In this document: positions 21,819 through 31,887 of the stretch, piece after piece
Layout: every line of letters starts with the position of its first letter
Position numbering within the stretch: position 1 is the first letter of the stretch
Assembly (NCBI GenBank): GCA_045837725.1
Contig: JBEWZL010000216.1
Span: 372,001-436,000, forward strand
Length of the DNA stretch: 64,000 nucleotides
From: Vermamoeba vermiformis
Taxonomy: Eukaryota; Tubulinea; Echinamoebida
Direction of reading: 5' to 3'
The notes under the pieces: model-generated
The model's database searches: none
What the model was told of the DNA's origin: nothing
What the model saw: only the letters and a program-made list of their open reading frames with translations
Program-made: the position numbers and the translations under genes

Positions 21819-22586
21819 TTATTCATCCGAGTACAGCACAAAGCACTGACCTGTGCGCGCTAGTTGCAGGCCAGTCACGTGTTCAGGCACGTGTTCGTTG
21901 TGGTGATATATCCACACGGAGTCACGTGCTGGCCAGTGTGCGGCGATGAATTGCCTAATTTGGTCATACGAAGCATGATCTTCAGAGCTCTTCTCTCGCG
22001 CGTCAATGAACACCGTGCGCGCCTGACCAATCGCGTGATAGAGAGGCACGTGATAGCCGCTGTCCCCCGATATACCGAGCAGCGCCTCGTCGCGGTAGTA
22101 CAGCACGCAGCCGTAGCACAACTGCGAGTGACGCGCGTGGTGCACACTGATGGACAACTCGCCTGTCACTGCCGTGCGAACTCCTGTTTGACACTTGTGC
22201 CACGTGACATCTAGCGGTGCACCGACCATCTCGCTCATGCGATGTGTTTGCAACAATTCTGCGACCTGTTCCTGGAACAGCAATAAATTGAGGGGCGTGT
22301 TTGACACGTGTCACTCACTCACCTGCGCCACTACTGTCACGTGCTTTTCAACCGCAGCGCATATCGGCAGTTCAGCCGCGTGATCTCCGTGATTGTGCGT
22401 GACGTAGATGTACTTGGGTATACTTTGCGCCAGTGCACGACACTGTCTCACGACACCAAAGCCGATGTCAATCAGCAGCACGGGCACGTGATTGATGCGC
22501 AGTACAAATGCAGAACTGCAATGACCTTCGTAGACCATGGACGGACCTGCTCCGACACCGAGACACAGTACATCGATGATAGTCAT
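21819..22586 (-). CDS. Metallo-beta-lactamase-fold hydrolase
   Basis: A 238-residue protein from exons 22586-22323 and 22271-21819. The zinc motif HNHGDH stands in VTHNHGDHAAELP, further ligands are likely in VHHARHSQLCYG and GISGDSGYH, and a late histidine is in IYHHNEH. The plan is that of the RNase Z/ElaC-like branch, but the RNase Z exosite arm is missing, so tRNA processing cannot be assumed. The 51-nt intron contains TTTGACACGTGTCAA. The 3' end converges with the acidic protein gene with only 34 bp between the stops. Confidence 0.82.
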
Positions 22587-22821
22587 CTAGGGGTAGTTAG
22601 TGCTATGTGGTGTTGTTGTGGATTCGCGAAATAACAATGAATTGTGTTCTGATCGCTGCGCCGTATTTAAAGAGCTCGCGGCTATTTTTAGACCCGCGTA
22701 CTTATTTTTAGCTGCGATAAAATTGATAATTGCTTCGTCGAAACAGCAACAAGATGCGAATCCGTGGACTGTTAAATAGGACATTATTGACTATGTACAA
22801 GGCCGGTGCTAAATATAGCGC

Positions 22822-23453
22822 TCAGAGTCCAGCCGCGACGAGCAGACTGACCTCTTTCTCAAATTTCTTGGAATCAATCTTGTCGTCCAGCGTGTAGAAC
22901 GGATTGCTGATCGCATCGACGTACAGCGCGTGGAACTTGGTGCAGAACTGCTTCACATCTGCGTCTTTGGGATTGGCGTTGTCGTCGAGCGCGAGTATGA
23001 ATTTGACACGTGTCATCGTGACGTAGCCGTAGACCTTGAACTCTTCCGTGGGATAGAGCAGCCCCAAGTACTTGTCGCCCGTGACGAGCATCTTCTTGCC
23101 CACTGCGCGGAGGTCAGTGGCTAATTACAAGGACGCGAGTACTCACCGCGCTCTTCGATCACATCCAGTGAGCTGTGCACAATGTAGTGGAATTTGAGGC
23201 CTGTGTCGGGCACAAAGGTCTTAATAAACAGCGGACTGTTCTGCGCGCCACATCCAAGGTCAGTAATTGCTAGTATTGATTGGAAAATTGCAAAAATTAA
23301 GCAAAATTATCTCAAAATGCGCATTCGCCTATTAGTCATATATACAATCGCCCTTATTGTTCGAAACAGCTGTTAAAAATGCTGCAGTAAATTGGAGTAA
23401 ATTTCTTGCAAATTACTTACAGATTTACCAACAATAGCTATCGCAGCAATCAT
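22822..23453 (-). CDS. TRAPPC2L: TRAPP complex subunit 2-like protein
   Basis: A 135-residue longin-like TRAPP subunit acting in ER-Golgi and Golgi traffic. Exons in transcript order 23453-23421, 23240-23147, 23102-22822. Seen: MIAAIAIVGKSNSPLFIKTF, LKFHYIVHSSLDVIEER, then KYLGLLYPTEEFKVYGYVT and an ending with ISNPFYTLDD, all matching human TRAPPC2L (KFHYMVHTSLDVVDEK, LYLGLLYPTEDYKVYGYVT, CNPFY). The stop is TGA. A palindrome copy (23004) sits in the last exon. Confidence 0.95.
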
Positions 23454-23643
23454 TCGCGTGTGTTAACGATCCAAGCTATATACAACGCCCTTCTGTATCC
23501 TATTGTGGTGCCTACTGGAACGGGCAATTTATTTTGACCGAGTTTGACTGTGAAAAATTGCAAGCCGAAAAGTTTATTTGAAATGTTCAATTTATTCTGC
23601 ACAAACACAGCAACACGTCACACCAGTAAACACAAATACAGCG

Positions 23644-24252
23644 ATGGTGAAAGTAGTAGCACTCGTTATAATGCGCTTCATTGAGCGCGGCAAGCTGCCA
23701 GTCTTGTTGAGCTCATCTTTCGAACTTTCGAGTTTTGGCTTCTTTCAAAAGGGCTCAGTCAAAGAGGTCGCCACATTTGTCGCGCGTGAAGTCGTGCAGC
23801 GATCAGAGCGCGGTGAACTCGAATCAGTCAAGCACCGCGAATATGTTTGCCATTGTCAAATCTTTCAAAACAATCTCGCCATCTGTGCGCTGTCAGACGA
23901 CGAATATCCGCAGCGTGTAGCATTCTCGTTAATTCAACAGGCATCGGACTTATTTCAGCGCCAATACGAAGTGAACAAGTGGAACACAGCTGAAAAAGAT
24001 CAGAACATGACAGTCACGGGCTTGGATGCGCTCTTGTTGAAGTATCAGGACCCCAGCGAGGCTGACAAGATATTGAAGATCAAAAAGGACCTTGAAGAGA
24101 CTAAGACAATTGTATACAAGTCGATTGAACAAATGCTAGAGCGCGGTGATCGATTGGAGGATCTGGCGTCCAAATCCAACGACTTGTCCTTCCAATCCAA
24201 GGCCTTCATGAAACAAGCCGAGAAGATGAACTCGTGCTGCATCATCTTGTAA
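23644..24252 (+). CDS. YKT6: YKT6, lipid-anchored R-SNARE
   Basis: A single-exon gene of 202 residues. N-terminal longin domain (MVKVVALVIMRF to about 120), a SNARE motif (about 138-195, with the heptads ILKIKKDLEETKTIVYKSIEQMLERGDRLEDL and central arginine), and the C terminus NSCCIIL. The CaaX-type CIIL plus the adjacent cysteine are the prenylation/palmitoylation sites of YKT6. It acts in several fusion steps of the secretory and autophagy routes. It is divergent from TRAPPC2L, another traffic gene, over 190 bp. Confidence 0.96.
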   Translation: MVKVVALVIMRFIERGKLPVLLSSSFELSSFGFFQKGSVKEVATFVAREVVQRSERGELESVKHREYVCHCQIFQNNLAICALSDDEYPQRVAFSLIQQASDLFQRQYEVNKWNTAEKDQNMTVTGLDALLLKYQDPSEADKILKIKKDLEETKTIVYKSIEQMLERGDRLEDLASKSNDLSFQSKAFMKQAEKMNSCCIIL

Positions 24253-24395
24253 ATAGCCTGCATTACCTGTAACATTGTATAAAACAGCCGTTCATATCAA
24301 TCATCGTCCATTGCTTCCAATAATAATACTAACAATAATACTTATAATAATACTAGTAGTTATTAACACGAGTGCGAGTACAAAGCAGTGCAGCA

Positions 24396-25574
24396 CTAGT
24401 CGCGCTTCTGTGACTCAGACCAGCCCTTCTGATGATAGGTGCGCAGTGTCACCACGATGTTGCCCACGCCCACGGTGAGGAACACGAGTCCCAACACTGG
24501 TACCTGCCACTCTGCGACGCCGTACTGCACGACACGGAGCAGCAGCGTGTAGCCGTGATAGAGCTGGAAGCACTGCAGCGAGAGCAGGAAGGGGAAGAGG
24601 AACAGCAGCGAGGGCGTGAACTGTTCGAGTCCAAAGCCGCTGTGTTCACCGCCTGTGTCGCGATCAGTGGCTGCACACACACACATATATATATATGCTG
24701 CATCTAGTCTACGTACCCGTCACGTCCATGCGCGTGGCCTTGCCCATCGCGACGAGTTTGTACAGTCGGCCCTGCTGGTAGCGCGTCTGCAAGATCTGCA
24801 CCACGCCCTGCGCGAGAGTCATGTAGAGGTTCTGCTTGATGAAGGTTCTGAATGCCGGTCCATCGGGCCAGGTCAGTGTTACTAAGGAGACTACTGTCGA
24901 CAAGTAGTGATGGATGATCCACCACGGGCGGATGTTGCTGCCATTCACGCGCAGAATGTTCTCGCGCAAAGAGATGGAGACGTAGTAGTATAAGAGCCAT
25001 ATTTGAAATATAATCTCGAGTGCACGCACATCGGGCCAAATAACGAGCTGAATGAGCGACATGAAGACCCAGATCAGATCGGTACGCGAACGGAACTTTT
25101 GATATTCTTGCTTGAGCTTGAGCTTCTCGTCCTCGCGATAGACCTTTACATTCACTTGACCTAAGAATAGGCGCACAAACAAGCTGTTGTGGGGATTAGC
25201 ACCGTCGTCAAGATAGATGCAGCATTGTTTGTAGAAATATTGAATTGTAAATATTGCAATTAATATTACAAATATTCGAAAATATTTCAATAAATATATG
25301 GTTAATGTGTATATTACCTGCCGGTGCTGGGCACGAGGTCAGATTTAAGTCGCGTCAATCTCGCATTAATGTCTTTGAGCTTGGTTTTGTTCGCCTCATC
25401 CAGTGCACCACTCTTGTCCTTGTGCGCACGATCGTTGAGTGCTCTGTATTGTTTGCTCAAGGCATCGTGTTGTTTCAGCAGCGGCGTGATCGAGTTGAGT
25501 TGCGACAAGAACTGCTTGGTGTTCTTTTGCAGCTGTTCGAGCTCTTTGTCCAGCGCATTGATCTCACTCTCCAT
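24396..25574 (-). CDS. TMEM120: TMEM120/TACAN family membrane protein
   Basis: A 332-residue protein; exons in transcript order 25574-25318, 25183-24717, 24670-24396. The first exon encodes an N-terminal coiled coil (residues 1-85). Six or so membrane segments follow, with LFLGQVNVKV, the conserved WWIIHHYLSTVVSLVTLTWPDG (a histidine pair), QGRLYKLVAMG and a final GNIVVTLRTYHQKGW. These match human TMEM120A/B region by region. TMEM120 resembles fatty-acid elongases and binds coenzyme A; a role in mechanosensing is disputed. The catalytic-like HH pair is present here. Confidence 0.93.
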
Positions 25575-25853
25575 ATTGGTGTGTTATATGTACAGCTGGG
25601 CTTAGTGTTGCAAGAGCTGCGGACACAGAAAAATATCACGGCACGTGAGTTGAAATTTCACAGCCCTGGTAGAAGACCAGCAGCGATGTCAACGCCGCGC
25701 AGTTGATTTGCACGAGCAGCACTCGAGAGTGACTAGGGACTGAATGCACTATTAGCTCGTGTTTTATACACTGATTTGTATTTATTAACGGCAGCTACAT
25801 CCCACCTCTCTGACACTAAGACCCTGGTCTGATTATCTCAATATATTATCACC
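25575..25853. promoter_or_regulatory. Divergent promoter, TMEM120 / CK2 beta
   Basis: A 279-bp interval between opposed start codons. It carries a CACGTG core near 25642. No gene was seen in it. Confidence 0.35.
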
Positions 25854-27189
25854 ATGGTACGATCCAACGATATTATTGCACTGCACTACGAGCGGATAAT
25901 TATCAGCGGTTTAATTGCGTTAAAAATAAATTATTGCGCTAACTTTATTTTATTGCTTTTAGGCCGATAATTTCGGAAAACAGAACGCGCAACTAGAATT
26001 AGGTAATATTAATATATATGTGGCAATTATACTAACGCGTTATTATTTCTGCAGTAATACAAAAATATTTTATTATGGAAATTATTATATTAATTAATGT
26101 AACGCTGCTACAAAGTTCACATCTCGTTATTCATTATTTACATCGTTATTATCACTAAATAATATTCTACATTATCAAACGAAAGCTAATCCAGATTTGA
26201 TCCAGATTCGACCTCCTCACAGTCTTCAGACGCTGAGCTCGGTGAGCAAGCCAATCCCGATCGTAAGTATTCATACACGCAGCACACTATACAGCACGCA
26301 CAACAGCGTACACGGGACTAACGCGCGATCTGTTGTAGCCAAGTGGAAGTTGCGCGACGGCGAGATCGTGAATGACGACGAAGAAGAGGAAGAAGAAGAG
26401 GACGAGGCCTCGCTGGACGAGAGCAGTGAGAGCGAGGGCAGTTGGATCAGCTGGTTCTGCACGCTCAAGGGCAACGAGTTCTTCATTGAAGTCGATGACA
26501 GGTGGATCCAAGACGAGTTCAACTTGCACGGCTTGCCCCAATACGTGCCGAACTATGACCTGTGTCTGGACATGATCCTCGACAGGGGCGCGAGTCGTCG
26601 CGGACAGAGCTCAGACAACGAGATGAAGGGCCCCACGCGCATGAACACCTCGATGCACGACGATGGCGCGGACAGTCCCAACGAGCTGAGCGAACAACAA
26701 GTCGAGACCATTGAAGCTGGCGCTGAGCTGCTCTACGGCCTCATTCACGCGCGCTTTGTCATCACACCGCGAGGTCTGGAACTGATGCGCGACAAGTACT
26801 TGCAGCACCACTTTGGTCGCTGTCCGCGCGTCTATTGCGAGGGTCAGCCCGTGCTGCCAGTGGGTACCAGCGATCTGCCGCGCCAGTCCACACTCAAGCT
26901 CTATTGTCCGCGCTGTCAGGACATCTTCTATCCCAAGTTCTCCAAGCACGGACAGATTGACGGCGCCTACTTTGGCACCACCTTCCCGCACTTGTTGTTG
27001 CAGGTCTATCCCGAATTAATTCCGCATCCACCACGCTACACTTATGTACCGCGCGTGTTTGGCTTCAAGATCCACTCGTCGAGTCGGCAAGTGTTGCTGA
27101 AGAGTGTCTCGTCGCAGAACAGCGTGGCACCTCCTGCACCCTCCAATACTGCGCAGTCTATTAACCCGAAGCGGAATGAGATCCGATGA
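25854..27189 (+). CDS. CSNK2B: Casein kinase II regulatory subunit beta
   Basis: A 316-residue protein from exons 25854-25856, 25963-26002, 26206-26262, 26339-27189. The first coding exon is just ATG, followed at once by GTACG. Seen: [29 protein letters not shown], the [11 protein letters not shown] acidic segment, the zinc ribbon CPRVYC...[31 protein letters not shown] and [11 protein letters not shown]. All are diagnostic of CK2 beta, which holds the CK2 tetramer together. Odd points: a long acidic N terminus ([14 protein letters not shown]) and a 40-residue Ser/Asp-rich insert (about residues 140-180) before the usual [19 protein letters not shown]. Confidence 0.95.
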
Positions 27190-27353
27190 AGAGATCTGCC
27201 TAGCTTCACATGTGTAATAATACCCTCGAAATCAACCCTTTTTTGCTTATTTAATTATCTCCCCAACCGAAAATAAACCTTGTAAAAAGAACAGCTCTTG
27301 CTTTAAGAGTGATTTTATAAGTAATGTACAATAATATTGGCTAAGCGCATCGA

Positions 27354-30041
27354 TTACACGCTGGGAGTGCCATCGTTGTTGAACGGCACGACAAAATCGA
27401 ATGAACTCGGTGGCGGGGGAATAGGCGGCTGTGTCTCGGGGATGGTGATGCCGACCAGATCCAAGAGCTTGACCTGCACTTCAATCTCCACCATCTTCTG
27501 CAGCTCTTGAAAGGACTCGCGCTCTTCAATCTGATGTCCGATCAACACGCGCAGTCCATCGGCCCAGCTCACCAGCTCTTGACGCGATGAGGCCAACAAC
27601 TCCAAGTGCTGTCACATGTCACCTGTCAGTACTCGTGTGACTAAAAATAGCAGCGCTGTACTTACCGAGCCATCTTTCAGCGCAATGAGCAGCAGTCTGT
27701 TGTGTGCTTCGGGCTCTAATTTCTTCGCGCGTGTGGCGGTGACAGCTGTTTGACCAGTCTTGACCGCGGTGATCTCCGCCTTGTTCAAGCGATGGGACAG
27801 CACGCGCGGCACGTCAGTCTGTGAAGTCGCTGCGCCGTACTGCAGTTCTGCATTGACAACACGCAAGTGCAGCCAAGCAGAGGTCGAGAGATCATTGGGC
27901 TCGCTGCTCTTGCCCTTGACGACGGCGGGATTGGCGAATGTCTGGCCCTGCGACAAGACAATGGCGCGCTGTGTGCCGAACATGTTCACTGCCTCGCTGC
28001 GCAGCTGTGTCTTCATGGCGCGCATGTGCGGTGCATCGCCCGTGTCATCGCTGAAGTTGCTCGGTGCATTGATGGCTGAACTGCTCGTGTTGAGGGAGGA
28101 GGAGCCGAGTGAGCCAGACAGCGATGTCCCGCCGAGATCAGGTGCGGTGAGTGCGCGGCCCAGCGACTCGAGATCTAGCGGCTGTGACTCGAGCGCCGCT
28201 TCAACTTGTGCGCGCACGGCAGCGAGTACTTTGCCAAAGTCCATGTAATTGGCTTTCATCTCGTCCCACGTGCGGTCCAAGAGGGTGAATGAGAGACAAT
28301 AGAGCTCTTCAAATATATTGGGCTGATCGAACAGCACTTTGAACAAGCGGCCATTCGCACCAGTCGGGTCAATGTTCTTGCCAATGTTGAGCAAGTCGTA
28401 CAACATTTGCGTGATGTTGATGCCAGCCACGGCGACAGGATACACGCGCTCGTGACCAGCAGGCAGGCGTGCGTGTTGGCCATTGAGCAGCTTCTTGAAC
28501 AGATCGGTGCGGTGTTCAGCCATGTACAGCAAGTTGTGCAGGCCCAGCAGTCCCATGCCGCGGAAATCAGTCGCTGGATCGCTGCCTTGAAAGCCCATCG
28601 CCTTCCACTGCTCGGAGATGCGGTTCTTGAGCGGGTCCGTGGGATAGATGACACTCCACAGCTTGAGCAGCATGGCCTCGTGCGTGGCGCTGTTCTTGTC
28701 GTAGCCCTCTTCGCGCATGTGTTGATAGCGCTTGAGTCGCAGTGCTTGGTGCACGAACAGCTGTCGCTTCAAGCTCTCGTCCTGCAAGTTCTTCACCATC
28801 ATGCGCAGCTTTCTGAACAGGCCCAGCTGCTCCAAGGTCTCTTGAAAGGTGCGGAACTCGCTGCGGATGTCACTCGCGTTGTTGGTGCCCTGCGAGGCAT
28901 TGAGTGGCGGCATGCTCTTGAGCAGCGACAGTGCGAGACTGTTGAGCAGTGCCAGGGCTGCTGTCTGCACCGTGACATCTGTCGCACCCAGCGCTTCCAC
29001 CACCACGGCATAGGGCTGAGTGGGCGCCAAGTTGTTCTCGCCAGGAGCAGCAGCGCCGCCCTGTCTGATGGCTGCGTCAATGATGCTCCAGCCCCACGTG
29101 GCCGAGGCTGCGAGTTGACTGAGCACTTGCAAGATACCGCGCTTGACGTTGATGTTCGAGCTGTTCAGATGCGCGGCAATCAATCGCTTGGCAATGAACT
29201 CGCGCGGCAGTAACTCAGCGCTCTGATTGGCCTGGGGGTATTTAAGGGCTTCATATAGCGCGGTCAGACCGTAGGCCAGGGTGTTGCCGATCGCGTTGCC
29301 ATCCAAGAACTTGACAATGCTCTGCAGACCTCCGAGCTGCAGGAATGCCACGGCAAATTCATCGTCCTATATATAATAATATGTTCTTAGTCACGTGATC
29401 GCGCACGAGTATTGTAGCGGCAGTGGTGATGCAAACTGTCAAATTGGGAATCGGATCCAGTCACATCGAATCAATTATGATAACAATCGCATCGTAGTGC
29501 CTTTAAGAAACATATTCTTCGTGTAAATATGATCGCTGTTGAAATTGCTTGATTTTGTGTTACACATCCGCGAGATTTACCTGCAAGTGATTTCTGAGCT
29601 CGAAAATGACGCGCTTAGCTTGGGCTGGATTGTTCAAGCCTGCTAGATCCTTTCTGCACCGAATTTATGCTCGGCTTTAATATCAACAAGCTACCAGGTG
29701 CTAGCTGAAAATTCGGATTTGAAATGTCCTAATTTCAACGTAGAATAAGATTCGCGTATCATCCATAATAAAGTTTGTGATATAAAATTAAAATATTAAA
29801 TTTACAGCACGATAACGTCACTAAATTATGATTTTTCAAACCTAAATTATCATTAAATTTGCCGTACCTGATCTGTCAGCGCTGCTTTGCTTGGTGAGGC
29901 CTCGTTGCGCAGTATATAATCAGAAGCGCTGCCATGAAAATTAAATTTGCTGAATAGGGACTCAATCGTCTCTTGTAACGGTTCTTTGTTCCACTCAAAG
30001 TCGATGGTGGTGGTCAAGTACTGGACTTTAATCTTTACCAT
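27354..30041 (-). CDS. ELMO1: ELMO, engulfment and cell motility scaffold
   Basis: A 732-residue protein (human ELMO1 has 727); exons in transcript order 30041-29868, 29649-29581, 29366-27666, 27608-27354. Seen: N-terminal ubiquitin-like RBD (MVKIKVQYLTTTIDFEW), armadillo-like segment (AFLQLGGLQSIVKFL), the ELMO domain (KLWSVIYPTDPLKNRISEQWKAMGFQGSDPATDFRGMGLLGL, quoted here only as family hallmark in parts), a PH domain near the C terminus and the PxxP tail ETQPPIPPPP. ELMO binds DOCK proteins to activate Rac in phagocytosis and chemotaxis. Intron 3 ends ATGTGACAG. With the WASP-like gene it gives this window two Rac/Arp2/3 pathway members. Confidence 0.94.
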
Positions 30042-30458
30042 GGCACCAACTGTTATTATATGACTACAATAGTGCTCGACTTGAGGGTGTGCATAGAGTG
30101 GCTCGAAACAAATTTAATTTGCCGTGCGCTGACCCACTTTGCCTATTTTTCGACAGTCTAAATTTGGCAAATGCTGTGCCGCTGATCACGTGCTCGGTGA
30201 TGTCGATCAAGTACCGCGTCGGTATATAGTGCGTGTATATAGAGCATAGTGATGTGATGTCCTGGCAACAACAACAGCAGAACCAATTCGATTTTCAACT
30301 TTTTATTTGACAAAATAATAATATTGTTGTTATTATTATAGCTTCTTAAATATAACACTAATCACAATTGCTAGCACTACTCCGCGCACTGCCGAGTTCA
30401 TGTTGAGGTCCCTCGACCGCTCAAACACGCGTTCAGTGCACGGAGCAGATCCAGCAGC
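30042..30458. other. Intergenic interval, no gene seen
   Basis: About 417 bp between the ELMO start and the UBE2M stop. It holds a Asn-rich minus-strand frame that is only an ATT/TAA repeat artefact, a TATATAG run near 30236 and a CACGTG at 30188. Confidence 0.5.
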
Positions 30459-31555
30459 TTAGAGCAGCTTGGGGAACTGATGGCCCAACAAGTTACCGCC
30501 CTTGAGCGACTGTTTGACATTGCGCTCGAACTCAGCCTTGTTTTTGATCATGAGCTCTGCTGCCTCTTTGTTGAGCGGGTCGTCAGGATTGGGCTCTAAG
30601 AACAGCGTCATCAGGCCGAAGAACACCGAGCCCAGTGTCAGCACTGGCTTCCAGTCCGCGCGCAGAATGTTCAAGCACACGCGACCATTCCAGTCAATGT
30701 TCGGGTGATAGACCTATAATCACAGGTGTTAGGCCGGTGGTACAGTAACGGCCAGCAGATCTGGCGTTGTAAATTTAACTGCAACTCCGCGCTATTAAAT
30801 TTAAAAAATAAAAGAATAGAGAAATATTGAATATTCGAGCGGATAATTATGGCACCGATAGTGATTAGCGCAATAAAAATATTGAACGGGATTGGATGTG
30901 GGGACTAAAGACTAACACTCACCAAAGTCTCGCAAGTCACTGTTGGGGCATCATAAGGATAGCTAGGAGGAATGACTAAGTTAAATAAGTATTCGGCGCC
31001 CTTGTAAAGACCATCCGAAGGCTTGATGTAAACTTTGAAGGTCATAATATTGTTGGGATCAGGAAATTCGACTTTAATGCCGGGCAGAGCGTCCAAATCC
31101 ATTTCAGAAATATCTAGGAATATTTAATTAATATACAGGGCATTTATAAACGCTTGGGGCAAATTATTAGAAAAGATGAGGAAATTAAGAAAATTAAATT
31201 TCAGTTATTGAGCTAAATAATTATACAATTAAATAGCCTAAGTGTGGCTAATATGCAATAATTATAGGTAATTCCTACCTTTCTGTGCGCGCAATTCAGC
31301 AGCATTGTTACCACCACGTCCACGTCTTCCACGACGTTTGTTGCTGCCGAACACGTTGTCCTTGGAGTTCTTCTTCTTGTTGCGCGCATCTGCGAGTTCT
31401 TTTGAGCTCTGTCTGGGCAAATTGAATTCTTCGCCTTGTTGCTCAGATTTGGGTGCGGTGCTTTCAGTGTCCATCTTGTCACCGTTGGACGGGGCAGGGG
31501 TCTCGCCCGTCTTAGCAGCTTGTTGCTTCTGCTGAAGTTCGCGCAGCTTTAACAT
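30459..31555 (-). CDS. UBE2M: NEDD8-conjugating enzyme UBC12/UBE2M
   Basis: A 240-residue E2; exons in transcript order 31555-31279, 31113-30923, 30713-30459. The start [12 protein letters not shown] resembles the UBE2M docking peptide for the NAE1-UBA3 E1 (MIKLFSLKQQ). The E2 core shows [36 protein letters not shown] with the catalytic cysteine in GRVCLNILR, then [16 protein letters not shown], as in human UBE2M. It loads cullins with NEDD8. Between the docking peptide and the core lies an unusual insert of about 65 residues, ending in a basic RRGRRGRGG patch, making the protein about 57 residues longer than the human one. Confidence 0.94.
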
Positions 31556-31887
31556 GGTGTGTTGTTTGTAAAATTAAAAAAAATGAAACTGTTTGCGCTG
31601 TCGGTGAATTTTGTTGTTCGCAGATCTACCAGGGCCGAATTGAGGGCGCGTCTTGGGGGCTATAATTAGAACACTGCAATAAATGCGGCTACGGTTGCAT
31701 GTTCGTTAAAACTCAATATTATTGATAGTGCAGGAATGGGCTCGCGAACCGCAAAAGATCTGCACGTGCGGATCTACAGTCGAACAGTATGCAACGCATG
31801 TTTAAGAATAAATATGGTTTATTACTCGGACTATATTACATGTCTCGTATTTACAAAAAAGATGTTCGTCACACGCAGATGTGCTCG
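31556..31887. other. Intergenic interval, no gene seen
   Basis: Upstream of UBE2M and downstream of WDR24 (332 bp). AT-rich near UBE2M; no motif beyond a CACGTG at 31763. Confidence 0.5.

Noticed and set aside
22800-22822. Shared TAAATATAGCGC string at 21694 and 22807 as a terminator motif
   Set aside because: Only two good copies were seen, one in an intron and one after a stop, so no role can be argued.
30158-30358. Minus-strand frame with an asparagine run
   Set aside because: The run comes from an ATT/TAA simple repeat and there is no coding-like composition elsewhere in it.
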